Assembly (NCBI GenBank): GCA_022710975.1 | Contig: JAKLGA010000005.1 | Coordinates: 248,001-312,000 of the forward strand | Direction: 5' to 3' | DNA length: 64,000 bases | Source: Myxococcota bacterium | GTDB lineage: Bacteria; Myxococcota; B64-G9 | In this document: in pieces, positions 55,901 to 64,000 of the stretch | How positions within the stretch are numbered: the stretch's first letter is position 1 | How the letters are laid out: the number at the start of each line of letters is the position of its first letter | Position numbers and translations under genes: made by a program | Notes under the pieces: generated by a model | Database searches by the model: none | What the model was told of the DNA's origin: nothing | Seen by the model: only the letters and a program-made list of their open reading frames with translations

Positions 55901-56784
55901 CACCGCCGCCCCCGGCCGCGGCGGCCCCGTCGCCCGACGCCGACCTGGACTTCCACCCGGTCGGCCCCGCGGAGCCCGCCGCGCCTGGCCTGCCCGGCGG
56001 ACGCGCGGCCGGGCGCTGGGTGCACAAGGTGCTCGAGGAGCTCGACTTCCGCGACCTGCGCGAGCGCCGGGATCGCCCGGGTAGCCGGGCCAGGACGCTC
56101 GAGGAGCTGTGTGCGGCGCAGGGACGGCGCCTGGGTTTCGCGTCGGCCGAGGCGCACCAGGCCCTGGCCAGCATCCTCACGCGGGCGCTCCGCACCCCGC
56201 TGGGCGAGGAGCTGGGCGGGCTGCGCCTGGAGGCGCTCGCGCTCGGAGACCGGCTCGACGAGCTGCGCTTCGAGCTCCCGCTGGCCGGCGGACTGGCCTG
56301 GCGGCCCGGCGCGCCGCCGGTGGCGGGCGCGGCCCTGTCCGCGTTGCTGGCGCGCCCGGGCGGGCCCTGGCCGGACGACTACCCCGCGAGGGTGGCCGAC
56401 CTGCGCCTCCCGGACCTGGCCGGGTTCCTGACCGGCGCCGTGGATCTGATCTTCCGCGCCCCCGGTCCGGACGGCCCGCGCTGGTACCTGGCCGACTACA
56501 AGACCAACCGGGTGGGCCCGGAGCGCGCGGCGCTGCTCCAGGAGATGGCCCGCCACCACTACCCGCTGCAGTATCACCTCTACCTGGTGGCCCTGCACCG
56601 CTACCTGCGCTGGCGGCTGGGGGCGGCCTACGACTACGAGCGCTGCGTGGGCGGCTGCCTGTACCTCTTCCTGCGGGTCATGGACGGACGGCCGGGCGCG
56701 GGGGTGCTGTTCGACCGACCTCCGCGCGCGGTGATCGAGGGCCTGTCCCGAGTTCTGGGCGAGGCCGGGGGAGGCTCGGCGTGA
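52969..56784 (+). CDS. recB: Exodeoxyribonuclease V subunit RecB
   Basis: 1271 aa. UvrD/Rep-type helicase with Walker A ASAGTGKT at residues 21-28, 'VVTFTQAATAELRQRVR', 'AALVDEFQDTDTVQWDIF' (Walker B), 'LIGDPKQAIYAFRGAD' and 'VQIVTLHKAKGLQYPLVFLP'. The C-terminal nuclease has His in 'GRWVHKVLEELDF' (about 1020), Asp in 'GAVDLIFRA' (about 1159) and Asp/Lys in 'LADYKTN' (about 1176-1178), so it looks fully active. Start is ATG 52969 with GGGGGGTGA upstream; a GTG at 52957 overlapping the recC stop is an alternative. It unwinds and degrades DNA ends in double-strand-break repair. Confidence 0.95.
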   Translation: MPLAPYDPCRPLTPGAWLIEASAGTGKTHAITDLVLRLVAEEGLRIEEILVVTFTQAATAELRQRVRARLAGAARALEARQAGAPPAPGDDRVLARLLDSPEPHALRVRLRAALEDFDAAAISTIHGFCQRMLQLHAFESQTGFDQELLEDPGALLSELVDDFLAQAFARADARTSTCLQAACGLRREALLGLARAVLAQPTAVLAPAEGAPGAGAGDARARWDAALAHFRAAWQDGGREDLLRAIQADREAKGGLLDGRVYRRGQSAKYAARLDAWLAEAGLPETPDWGRGSRDAWIRHFTARQAAPFVHPALDAWQALTDAAAPLVQAPWLAFARAVREELPRRLAARGLMTFDDLLTRIRDRLRQPGLVSALRRRFRAALVDEFQDTDTVQWDIFRRLFADSPEHRLVLIGDPKQAIYAFRGADVFVYRAAGEHTRADARFTMPVNHRADAGYLDALGRLFGPAEAFAPRGPFDLEFIGYPGVAASPRLAEPGLRFPRGRPGALPAALSLRWFDGRSLPGHTRGPLSKGALQALVPGWLAADVAELLAAGGEVRAGDGFRPLGPQDLAVLVRKNSQAREIQAALRARGLPAVLAQAGNVLESEEAQALERWLEAALAPGRDGPARVLAASQLFGWTGPELAAPEPGRWSTWLEAIAGWARLLEQDGLARAARVALEEPWQPGAPSALERLLGLPDGERRATDLRHVLELLQTAATREHLGPTGLLGWLRERRERRDLEQAASELRLESEAQAVQIVTLHKAKGLQYPLVFLPYAWDGKLGPGDAEAPLLVHEPADSTGLLLDLHRDPSQPDRAARAARADEEALQESLRLLYVGLTRARHAAVVTWGLALRDSPTAALGVLLHGRAGPDRASAPAPERAVLRAAARVRAALEDGGDGRGLCPDLEALRSGNLAWTPIRPAAGSAAGRAPAARPAPGAPPAGLQARRLARGFDRTFRRSSYTSLAEAAEAGRPAAPPPPPAAAAPSPDADLDFHPVGPAEPAAPGLPGGRAAGRWVHKVLEELDFRDLRERRDRPGSRARTLEELCAAQGRRLGFASAEAHQALASILTRALRTPLGEELGGLRLEALALGDRLDELRFELPLAGGLAWRPGAPPVAGAALSALLARPGGPWPDDYPARVADLRLPDLAGFLTGAVDLIFRAPGPDGPRWYLADYKTNRVGPERAALLQEMARHHYPLQYHLYLVALHRYLRWRLGAAYDYERCVGGCLYLFLRVMDGRPGAGVLFDRPPRAVIEGLSRVLGEAGGGSA

Positions 56785-58638
56785 GGCCCGCCCTCACCAC
56801 CCCCGGGCTGGCCGAGCTGGCCGCGCCCTTCGCCGAGGCGGGCGTGCTCGGGCTGGCCGAGCTGCACGCGCTCGACGCGCTGGCCGCCCCCTCCGGCGAG
56901 CGCGAGCCCCAGGTCCTGCTCGGCCTGGCCTTCGCGCTGGCCGCCCCGCGCCGAGGCCACGTGGGGGTGGATCTGGCCCGCGCCCGCGAGGCCGCCCTGA
57001 GCGAGGCCGCGTGGGCCGAGCCCGACCTGGAGGCCCGGGTGGCGGGCTTGCCCTGGCCCGCGGACGGGCAGGCCTGGCTGACGCGCGTCGCCGCGAGCCC
57101 GCTGGTCGCCGCGCGGGACGGCGGCCCGGTCCGCCCCTTCGCGGTGCACGGCGGCCTGCTGCTCGCCCGCCGCTGGCTGCGCTACCAGGAGCGCCTGCGC
57201 GCGGCGCTGTGGGCGCGGGCCGCGGAGCGCCTGCCGGCCGGCCCGGAGGCCTGGGCGCGCCTGGAGGCCCTCACCCCGCCCGGCCCGGGCGCGGCGGAGC
57301 AGCGGGCCGCGCTCGGCCGGGCCCTGGAGCGCGCGCTCCTGGTCCTGACCGGGGGCCCCGGCACCGGCAAGACCACCGCGGTCAAGAAGCTGCTGCTCGC
57401 GCTCCGCGCGGCTTCTGCCCCGCGCGTGGCCCTGGCCGCGCCCACCGGCAAGGCCGCCGTGCGCCTGACGCGCTCGCTCGGCGAGGAGCTCCCGCAGCTC
57501 GCGCTCGCGGCCGGGGAGGCCGCCTGGCTGGCGGGCCTGGAGGCCGTCACCCTGCACCGGCTGCTGGGCTTCGATCCGCGCCGGCCCAGCCGCTTCCGGC
57601 ACGACCTGGCCAGGCCGCTCGAGGCCGACGTGGTGGTGGTAGACGAGGTGTCCATGGTGGACCTCGCCCTGATGGCCAAGCTGCTCGAGGCCGTGCCGCC
57701 CCGGGCCCGGCTGGTGCTGCTCGGCGATCCGGATCAGCTCGCCAGCGTCCAGGCCGGCTGCGTGCTGGCCGACATCCAGGCCGGGGCCGAGCGCGGGCCG
57801 GCCGCTTCCCCCCTGCGCGCCTGCCTGGCCCGCCTCGAGCACGCCCACCGGTTCGGGGCCGAGAGCGGCCTCGGCCGGCTGGCCCGGGCCATCGCCGCGG
57901 GGAGCCCGGAGGGGCTGGACCAGATCGTGGCCGCGCTGGAGGCGGACGCGCTGCCCGGCGTGCGGCTGCTGGCCCCGCCCGCGGCGGAGGAGCCGCAGGC
58001 AGGCCTGCCGGCCGAGGCCATGCGGGTGGCCCTGGAGGGCTACCGGCCCTACCTCGCGGAGCTCGACCGGGGCCCGCGCCCGGGCGAGGCGCGCGAGACC
58101 TTCCTGCGCCGGGTGCTCGGGCTGCACGAGGGGTTCCGCGTGCTGTGCGCGCACCGGACCGGGCCGCTGGGCGTGGAGGGGCTGAACGCGGCCCTCGGCC
58201 GGGCCCTGGGACCGGAGGCGCCGCGCGGCCGCGCTGACTGGGCGGGCTGCCCCGTGCTGGTGACCGAGAACAGCTACGCGCTGGGGCGGATGAACGGCGA
58301 TCTCGGGCTGCTGCTGCCCGGGGGCAGGGGGCTGCAGGCGGCCTTCCCGGCCGCGGACCCCGCCCGGGTGGAGCTGCTCGAGGCCGCGCGCCTGCCGCCG
58401 CACGAGACCGCCTTCGCGCTCACGGTGCACAAGAGCCAGGGCTCGCAGTTCGACGAGCTCATGGTGGTCCTGCCGCGACGCGCCAGCCTGCTGTTGACCC
58501 GGGAGCTCGTCTACACGGCCGTCACCCGCGCCCGCCGCGCGCTCACCCTCGTGGCCGACGCGCGGCAGCTGCGCGCGGCCCTGGGCCGGCGGGCGGCGCG
58601 CGCCTCGACCCTGGCCGAGGACCTCGGCGCGGCGCCGG

Positions 58639-58655
<17 letters not shown>
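56781..58655 (+). CDS. recD: Exodeoxyribonuclease V subunit RecD
   Basis: 624 aa from GTG 56781 (GTGA overlap with the recB stop). SF1 5'-3' helicase: Walker A GGPGTGKT at 191-198, '[13 protein letters not shown]', '[14 protein letters not shown]' (Walker B), '[16 protein letters not shown]' and '[21 protein letters not shown]'. Its N-terminal domain ('[20 protein letters not shown]') binds RecC. It completes recCBD, with all three genes coupled by overlaps. The 3' end overlaps the convergent sigma-54 activator gene by 17 nt. Confidence 0.95.
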
Positions 58656-60006
<1,351 letters not shown>

Positions 60007-60022
60007 GCTTTCCTCCCCGGGC

Positions 60023-61522
60023 TCACCCGCGCGCCCGGTCGTCTGCGCGGTTCGCCTCCAGCGGCAACCGCACGGTGAACACGGCCCCTCGCTCGACGCC
60101 CTCGGCGGCGCTGATCTCGCCGCCGTGCTGTAGCACGATCTTCTTCACGATGGCCAGGCCGAGGCCGGTGCCGTGCTCCTTCGTGGTGAAGTATGGTTGG
60201 AACAGGCGCTGGCGGGCAAGCTCGCTGAGCCCCGCGCCGTGATCGATGACCCGCAGCCAGCCCCAGCCGTCCGCGCCGCCCACCTCCAGCTCGACGCGCT
60301 GGTCGGACGGCGAGGCCTCCAGACCGTTGTTGATCAGGTTGGTCAGCACCCGGCCCATCAGCGAGCGGTCGAGCCGCACCGGGATGGCCACCGCGCGCGG
60401 CTCGAACCCCACCCGGCCGGAGAACTGCGGGTTGAGCTTGAGGAAGTCGGCCACGAAGGCGTTCAGCTCGGCGGGCTGCGGCTGGACGGCGGGCATCTTG
60501 GCGAAGGCCGAGAAGGTCTCCACCATGCGCCTGAGCGTGCCGACCTCCTCCTCGACGATCTCCACCGACGCGCTCAGCTTGGCGGTGAACTTGGGATCGT
60601 CGCCGCGGTAGGAGCGGTGCAGCTCCTGCACGGCGAGCTGGATGGGGGTGAGCGGGTTCTTGATCTCGTGCGCCAGGCGGCGGGCGATCTCCTGCCAGGA
60701 GGAGATCTTCTCCAGGTACACGATGCGATCCCGGCCGCGCTGGAGGTCGTCCAGCATCTGGTTGAACGCCACGGTCAGCTGGCCGATCTCGTCCCGCGAG
60801 CGCACCTCCACCCGCACGCCCAGGTTCCCGCCCGAGGCCTGGTGGACGGCGGCCACCAGGCGCGCCACCCGCCCGGTGACGCCGCGGGCCAGCAGGATGC
60901 CCAGCAGCACCGCGGCGATCAGGATGACCGTGTAGGCCAGCAGGAACATGCGGTAGTAGGCCAGCTTCCAGGGCTGGAAGTTCTCCTCCACGTCCTCGAG
61001 CGTCAGCACCAGCTCGCGTAGCGCCTCCGAGGCGGCCAGGAAGTCGCGCCGGATGACGAAGGTCACCTCCAGCGTGGGCGCGTCGTCCGCCTGCCCGAGC
61101 TGCCAGCGGTCCGTCTTGGACTTCCAGGCCTGCTTCGGGAACTCCTCGGGGTGCTGCACCTCCAGCCACACCTCGCCCCCCGACAGCAGCCGGGCCCGGC
61201 TGATCCAGGACGAGCCCTCCAGCAGCGCCTCGAGCGCGGGCCGCGCCGCCTCCCGGTCGCCTTGCTCCACGGCCCGGCGGACGCCCTCGTCCTGCGACAG
61301 CATCTGTCCCTGCAGGCGGACGACGCGCATGCGGGACTCGATCACCTCCTTGTACAGGCCGACCCCGGAGTGCAGCGAGGTCAGCACCTGGTCATTGAGG
61401 CCGATGGCCATGCTCTCCTCGACCAGCCGCTCGACCATGAACATGGTGAACAGCAGCGGGGCGGCCGCGGTCACCAGCAGCGCCAGCACGATCTTCCACT
61501 CGAACTTCCGCAGGTGCCACAT
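60023..61522 (-). CDS. NtrY-like sensor histidine kinase
   Basis: 499 aa. First TM at about 10-30, an extracytoplasmic domain (about 40-185), second TM at about 190-215, HAMP (about 215-270), then the DHp domain '[24 protein letters not shown]' with His285, the NtrY-specific H-box, and the HATPase domain with '[10 protein letters not shown]', '[37 protein letters not shown]'. The long extracytoplasmic domain differs from classic NtrY, which has more membrane passes. Start 61522 follows the DUF4390-like gene by 10 nt with GAGGG as ribosome-binding site. Confidence 0.9.
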   Translation of the reverse strand: MWHLRKFEWKIVLALLVTAAAPLLFTMFMVERLVEESMAIGLNDQVLTSLHSGVGLYKEVIESRMRVVRLQGQMLSQDEGVRRAVEQGDREAARPALEALLEGSSWISRARLLSGGEVWLEVQHPEEFPKQAWKSKTDRWQLGQADDAPTLEVTFVIRRDFLAASEALRELVLTLEDVEENFQPWKLAYYRMFLLAYTVILIAAVLLGILLARGVTGRVARLVAAVHQASGGNLGVRVEVRSRDEIGQLTVAFNQMLDDLQRGRDRIVYLEKISSWQEIARRLAHEIKNPLTPIQLAVQELHRSYRGDDPKFTAKLSASVEIVEEEVGTLRRMVETFSAFAKMPAVQPQPAELNAFVADFLKLNPQFSGRVGFEPRAVAIPVRLDRSLMGRVLTNLINNGLEASPSDQRVELEVGGADGWGWLRVIDHGAGLSELARQRLFQPYFTTKEHGTGLGLAIVKKIVLQHGGEISAAEGVERGAVFTVRLPLEANRADDRARG

Positions 61523-61532
61523 GCGCGCGCCC

Positions 61533-62195
61533 TCAGGGAGCCGGCTCGAAGTCCTGCGAGCGGTAGATGAACACGGCGTCCGCCTGGAAGTCCTTCTCGT
61601 TGACGAAGATCTTGGAGAAGGAGCCGAAGAAGGAGCGCGGGCTGTCCTGCGCGCGGGCGCCGTCCGGGTTGGCCAGGTACTGGCGCACCTTCTGGCGCTG
61701 CTCCGGCGAGGTCGGGTTCACCTCGATGCGCACCTCGACCCGGCTGCGTTGCCGCAGCTTGGCCTCCGGCAGGGTGTCGAGCGCCAACCCGTCGATGCGG
61801 GCGCAGGCCTGCACCACCTCGTCCATGCTCTTGACCTTGAGATTGCGCCGGCCGGCCAGGCTCTCGATGCGCAGCGCGTAGCGCTCGTCCCAGATGTCGT
61901 AGCGGATGGTGACCTGCTGCAGCCCGCGGGCCAGCGGCGTGCGATCCTTGCGCGACACGAGCTGCGCGGTGACCAGCAGCCGGCTGGTGAAGCCGGAGGA
62001 CAGCCGCCCCCGCAGCCGCTCGGTGAACACCTCGGGGAACACGAGCTGGACCCGGGCGCGCCCCGCCGTCCAGCGCAGCTCCATGGTGCGATCGAAACGG
62101 CGGACCTCGCGCGGCTGGCCGGACGCGAGCGCGGGCCACAGCAGGGCCACCAGGAGCCCTGCCAAGCCCAGCCTGCCTGTCCAGTGTGCAGCCAT
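61533..62195 (-). CDS. Secreted protein, DUF4390-like
   Basis: 220 aa. A signal peptide ends near 'LLWPALASGQ'. The mature part ('RARVQLVFPEVFTERLRGRLSSGFTSRLLVTAQLV', 'VTIRYDIWDERYALRIESL', 'RIDGLALDTLPEAKLRQRSRVEVRIEVNP') fits the DUF4390 family, which is typically encoded upstream of NtrY-like kinases in Proteobacteria and Myxococcota. It could feed envelope information to the kinase's periplasmic domain (inference). The ATG at 62195 lacks a strong ribosome-binding site but follows the Omp85-like gene by 32 nt. Confidence 0.75.
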   Translation of the reverse strand: MAAHWTGRLGLAGLLVALLWPALASGQPREVRRFDRTMELRWTAGRARVQLVFPEVFTERLRGRLSSGFTSRLLVTAQLVSRKDRTPLARGLQQVTIRYDIWDERYALRIESLAGRRNLKVKSMDEVVQACARIDGLALDTLPEAKLRQRSRVEVRIEVNPTSPEQRQKVRQYLANPDGARAQDSPRSFFGSFSKIFVNEKDFQADAVFIYRSQDFEPAP

Positions 62196-62227
62196 CGCGC
62201 CGATCGTGCTCCCGCGGCCCGCGCCGC

Positions 62228-63811
62228 CTAGAACGCCACGTCCATGATGTAGCCCAGGGACAGGGTGAACAGCCCGATGGGCGTGTCGAACTTGAGGCCC
62301 AGGTCGAAGGACACCGGCCGCTTGGTCCGCCCCGTCCACTCGTCCTTGGTGGCCAGGAAGGAGGCCTTGGTCACGTAGGAGAAGTTCAACGCTGCGTAGA
62401 AGTAGCCGCGGTAGAAGTAGGCCCCGTCGGACCAGAGCGGCACGTCGTACTCCGCCTCCAGCGAGGCCAGCAGGTCGCCGTAGTCCACCACCTCCGAGAA
62501 GTTCACCTCCAGGTTGCGCGGCAGGGAGCCCTTGTCGATCAGGAACAGCGCGTGATCGCCCACGAAGAAGCGGGAGAAGAACGGGCTGCCGGTCTCGCCC
62601 ACGTCCTGGATCAACCCGCCCAGCACGGACAGGCGCAGCACGTGATCGAGCCACAGGGTGATGGAGTGCGAGTAGAACAGCGTGTACTTGGAGTACTCGT
62701 AGTCGCTGCCGAAGATCTTGCTGCCCAGCTCGATGCTGACCAGCAGGTGCATGCCCTGGGTCGGCATGAAGTAGTCGTCGCGGGTGTCCCGCTCGAAGGC
62801 CAGGGTCAGCGACGACAGGGTGCTCTGGCCGTTGCGCACGTAGCCCTGGAAGGGGTAGTTGCCGCAGGGCACGCCCTCCACCGAGGGCGCGTGCAGATCG
62901 GCCTCGATGTGCTCGGTGTGCAGCGCCAGCGACAGGCGGTGGGAGCTGTCGAGCTTGATGCCCATGCTGACGATGCCGCCCGCGCGCAGGTAGGGCAGGT
63001 CCAGGGGGCGGTCGAACGGGCAGTGCCCGGGCTGCTCCCCGAGCGGGTCCGGGATGGCCTCCACCAGCGCCCGCTCGCGGCCATGGGTGAACAGGGCCTG
63101 CACGCCGGCCTGGAAGCGGCTGGCCATGATCGCGGGCCAGTACACCCCCAGGCGCGCGGCCTGCTGCCACTCGGAGGCCACGAACGAGCCGGACAGCGAC
63201 AGCCCCAGCCCCAGGAAGTTGATGTCGGACACCCCCAGGCCGCCCCAGAACTCGTTCGTCTTCGAGTAGCCCAGGAACAGGTCGTCGATGATGATGCTGT
63301 TGCGCTCCTCCACCTCGATGAGCACCTTGACCCGACCGCGCTCCGAGCCCCGCTCGAGCCGCATCTGCACGTCGCGGAAGTAGCCCAGGGCCAGGAGGCG
63401 GATGCGGCTGAGCTGGACCACCTCCTCGTCGAGGGCATCACCGACCCGGAACTGCAGGTGGGACAGGATCAGCTCCGGGCTGGTCTTGGGGTTGCCGACC
63501 ACACGCACCGACTCGATCACGTAGCTGGGCTTGAAGGGATCGGCGTCCGGGTCGTCCCCGGCGTCCTCGCCTGCGCCCTCCTCGGTCCCGTCCGCGTCGG
63601 CCGCGGGCGGCGGGTCCGCGGGGGCGCCCTCCCCGGCCGGCGCAGGCGCCGGCTCCTCCGCCTGGTCCTGCCCTGGCTCCTGCGGCGCCGCGGGGGGGTC
63701 CCCGGCCCGGGCTGGGCCGCCCATGCAGGCCGCCGAGGCGAGGAGCAGGATGCCCGCCCATCCCGGCCCGGAGCGCGGCCTGCGCCTCTCCACACGGGGT
63801 TGGCTCACCAT
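62228..63811 (-). CDS. Omp85-family outer-membrane protein (single POTRA plus barrel)
   Basis: 527 aa. Signal peptide to about residue 36, then an acidic Pro/Ala-rich linker (about 37-92), then one POTRA-like domain (about 95-175: 'YVIESVRVVGNPKTSPELILSHLQFRVGDALDEEVVQLSRIRLLALGYFRDVQM') and a barrel (about 180-527) with 'NFLGLGLSLSGSFV', 'LAFERDTRDDYFMPTQGMHLLVSIELGSK' and a C-terminal Phe. The barrel matches the bacterial surface antigen/BamA type, though it has far fewer POTRAs than BamA (five). Roles in outer-membrane protein or lipid insertion are possible. First gene of the operon with DUF4390 and NtrY/NtrX-like genes. No ribosome-binding site; a GTG at 63808 is the alternative start. 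Confidence 0.82.
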   Translation of the reverse strand: MVSQPRVERRRPRSGPGWAGILLLASAACMGGPARAGDPPAAPQEPGQDQAEEPAPAPAGEGAPADPPPAADADGTEEGAGEDAGDDPDADPFKPSYVIESVRVVGNPKTSPELILSHLQFRVGDALDEEVVQLSRIRLLALGYFRDVQMRLERGSERGRVKVLIEVEERNSIIIDDLFLGYSKTNEFWGGLGVSDINFLGLGLSLSGSFVASEWQQAARLGVYWPAIMASRFQAGVQALFTHGRERALVEAIPDPLGEQPGHCPFDRPLDLPYLRAGGIVSMGIKLDSSHRLSLALHTEHIEADLHAPSVEGVPCGNYPFQGYVRNGQSTLSSLTLAFERDTRDDYFMPTQGMHLLVSIELGSKIFGSDYEYSKYTLFYSHSITLWLDHVLRLSVLGGLIQDVGETGSPFFSRFFVGDHALFLIDKGSLPRNLEVNFSEVVDYGDLLASLEAEYDVPLWSDGAYFYRGYFYAALNFSYVTKASFLATKDEWTGRTKRPVSFDLGLKFDTPIGLFTLSLGYIMDVAF

Positions 63812-63817
63812 GCTGGT

Positions 63818-63847
63818 GTTCTAGCACCTGCCCCACGCCACGCGCAA
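63818..63847 (-). promoter_or_regulatory. Putative promoter of the Omp85-NtrYX operon
   Basis: Minus strand TTGCGC (63847-63842), 18-nt spacer, TAGAAC (63823-63818). The predicted transcription start coincides with the ATG at 63811. Confidence 0.35.
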
Positions 63848-63867
63848 GTCCGCGCCGAAGCTCGGGT

Positions 63868-63897
63868 TTGACAAGCCTCGCCCCGGGCCGCTACAGT
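63868..63897 (+). promoter_or_regulatory. Strong putative promoter of the last gene
   Basis: TTGACA (63868-63873, perfect), 18-nt spacer, TACAGT (63892-63897, four of six). It is the closest match to the sigma-70 consensus -35 in the window and is divergent from the Omp85 promoter. Confidence 0.55.
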
Positions 63898-63938
63898 GCA
63901 ACCGGCCAAGGAAAACGCGTGAACCCGGGAGCCAGGCC

Positions 63939-64000
63939 GTGGTGGACGTGGAGTACCTCCAGGGACTGCACGTGGTCGACAGCGCCCTTTGGCTGGACGC
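63939..64000 (+). CDS. Start of an unidentified plus-strand gene (truncated by the window)
   Basis: A reading frame from GTG 63939 gives VVDVEYLQGLHVVDSALWLD and remains open to the edge. GGAG lies about 11 nt upstream, and the strong promoter just before supports a gene here. The pattern resembles the first strand of metallo-beta-lactamase-fold proteins ('LHVV.S.LWLD'), but twenty residues are too few to assign it. A GTG at 63942 or 63919 (other frame) are alternatives. Confidence 0.5.
   Translation, partial: MVDVEYLQGLHVVDSALWLD

Noticed and set aside
51175-56598. Very long open frame (about 1800 codons) antisense to recC/recB
   Set aside because: Its sequence is a frame shadow in GC-rich DNA, rich in Arg, Ala, Gly and Gln with no domain motif, and the opposite strand encodes clear RecC and RecB.

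Overview
The window is very GC-rich DNA (about 70% by eye, with G/C-ending codons throughout) from a Gram-negative bacterium. The gene set is typical of Myxococcota or former Deltaproteobacteria. It includes PilZ proteins of the myxobacterial type, a receiver/DUF4388-like/J-domain/TPR protein, Ser/Thr-kinase-like proteins with PEGA repeats, HD-GYP proteins, NtrY/NtrX-type regulators, MopE-like and FG-GAP surface proteins, and many Cys-rich, Sel1 and outer-membrane proteins. I see no insertion sequence, prophage, CRISPR, tRNA or rRNA. Coding density is very high: no gene-free stretch exceeds 300 bases (longest about 200), and many start/stop codons overlap as ATGA or GTGA.

Layout. 1-7.5 kb: 5' part of a membrane sensor (minus), then a PLP deaminase-like enzyme, PhzF-like protein and lipase (plus), then a 1280-aa lipoprotein made of 53 four-cysteine modules (minus). 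7.5-15.9 kb: cydAB, two tandem PilZ proteins, an esterase, rlmE, a MoxR ATPase, a small 5-module Cys-rich protein, a membrane adenylate cyclase and a third PilZ protein. 15.9-22.2 kb: an FAD oxidoreductase and a partial ATP synthase operon, atpHAGDC, without the a, b and c subunits. 22.2-31.6 kb: a CsgG/TolB-like and barrel protein divergent from a MopE/FG-GAP lipoprotein, an HD-GYP protein with a Zn-ribbon partner, a secreted protein and glmS. 31.6-36.5 kb (minus): a Cys-rich Sel1 protein, a repeat lipoprotein, an MBL hydrolase and two outer-membrane proteins. 36.5-41.2 kb (minus): ceramidase-like, YdjC deacetylase, GH4 glycosidase and thiolase. 41.2-45.3 kb (minus): a predicted pseudokinase and the receiver/J-domain protein. 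45.4-49.6 kb: radical SAM protein, a TetR regulator flanked by two related operators, and a sodium symporter. 49.6-58.7 kb: recC-recB-recD. 58.6-63.8 kb (minus): an Omp85-family protein, a DUF4390-like protein, an NtrY-like kinase and an NtrX-like sigma-54 activator. 63.9 kb: start of a further plus-strand gene.

Themes. Second-messenger signalling is dense: three PilZ proteins, one HD-GYP protein and one class III cyclase. Secreted disulfide-rich and repeat proteins form a second theme. Operons are tightly coupled (symporter-recCBD; Omp85-DUF4390-NtrYX; the glycan-catabolism cluster). Several minus-strand genes (starts at 603, 15346, 23390, 47735, 63811) have a promoter-like -10 box ending only 6-9 nt before the start codon and no Shine-Dalgarno sequence, which suggests leaderless mRNAs. 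The most interesting items are the 53-module lipoprotein, the pseudokinase next to the REC/J-domain protein, and the TetR operator pair. Domain calls rest on motifs read by eye; no database search was run.
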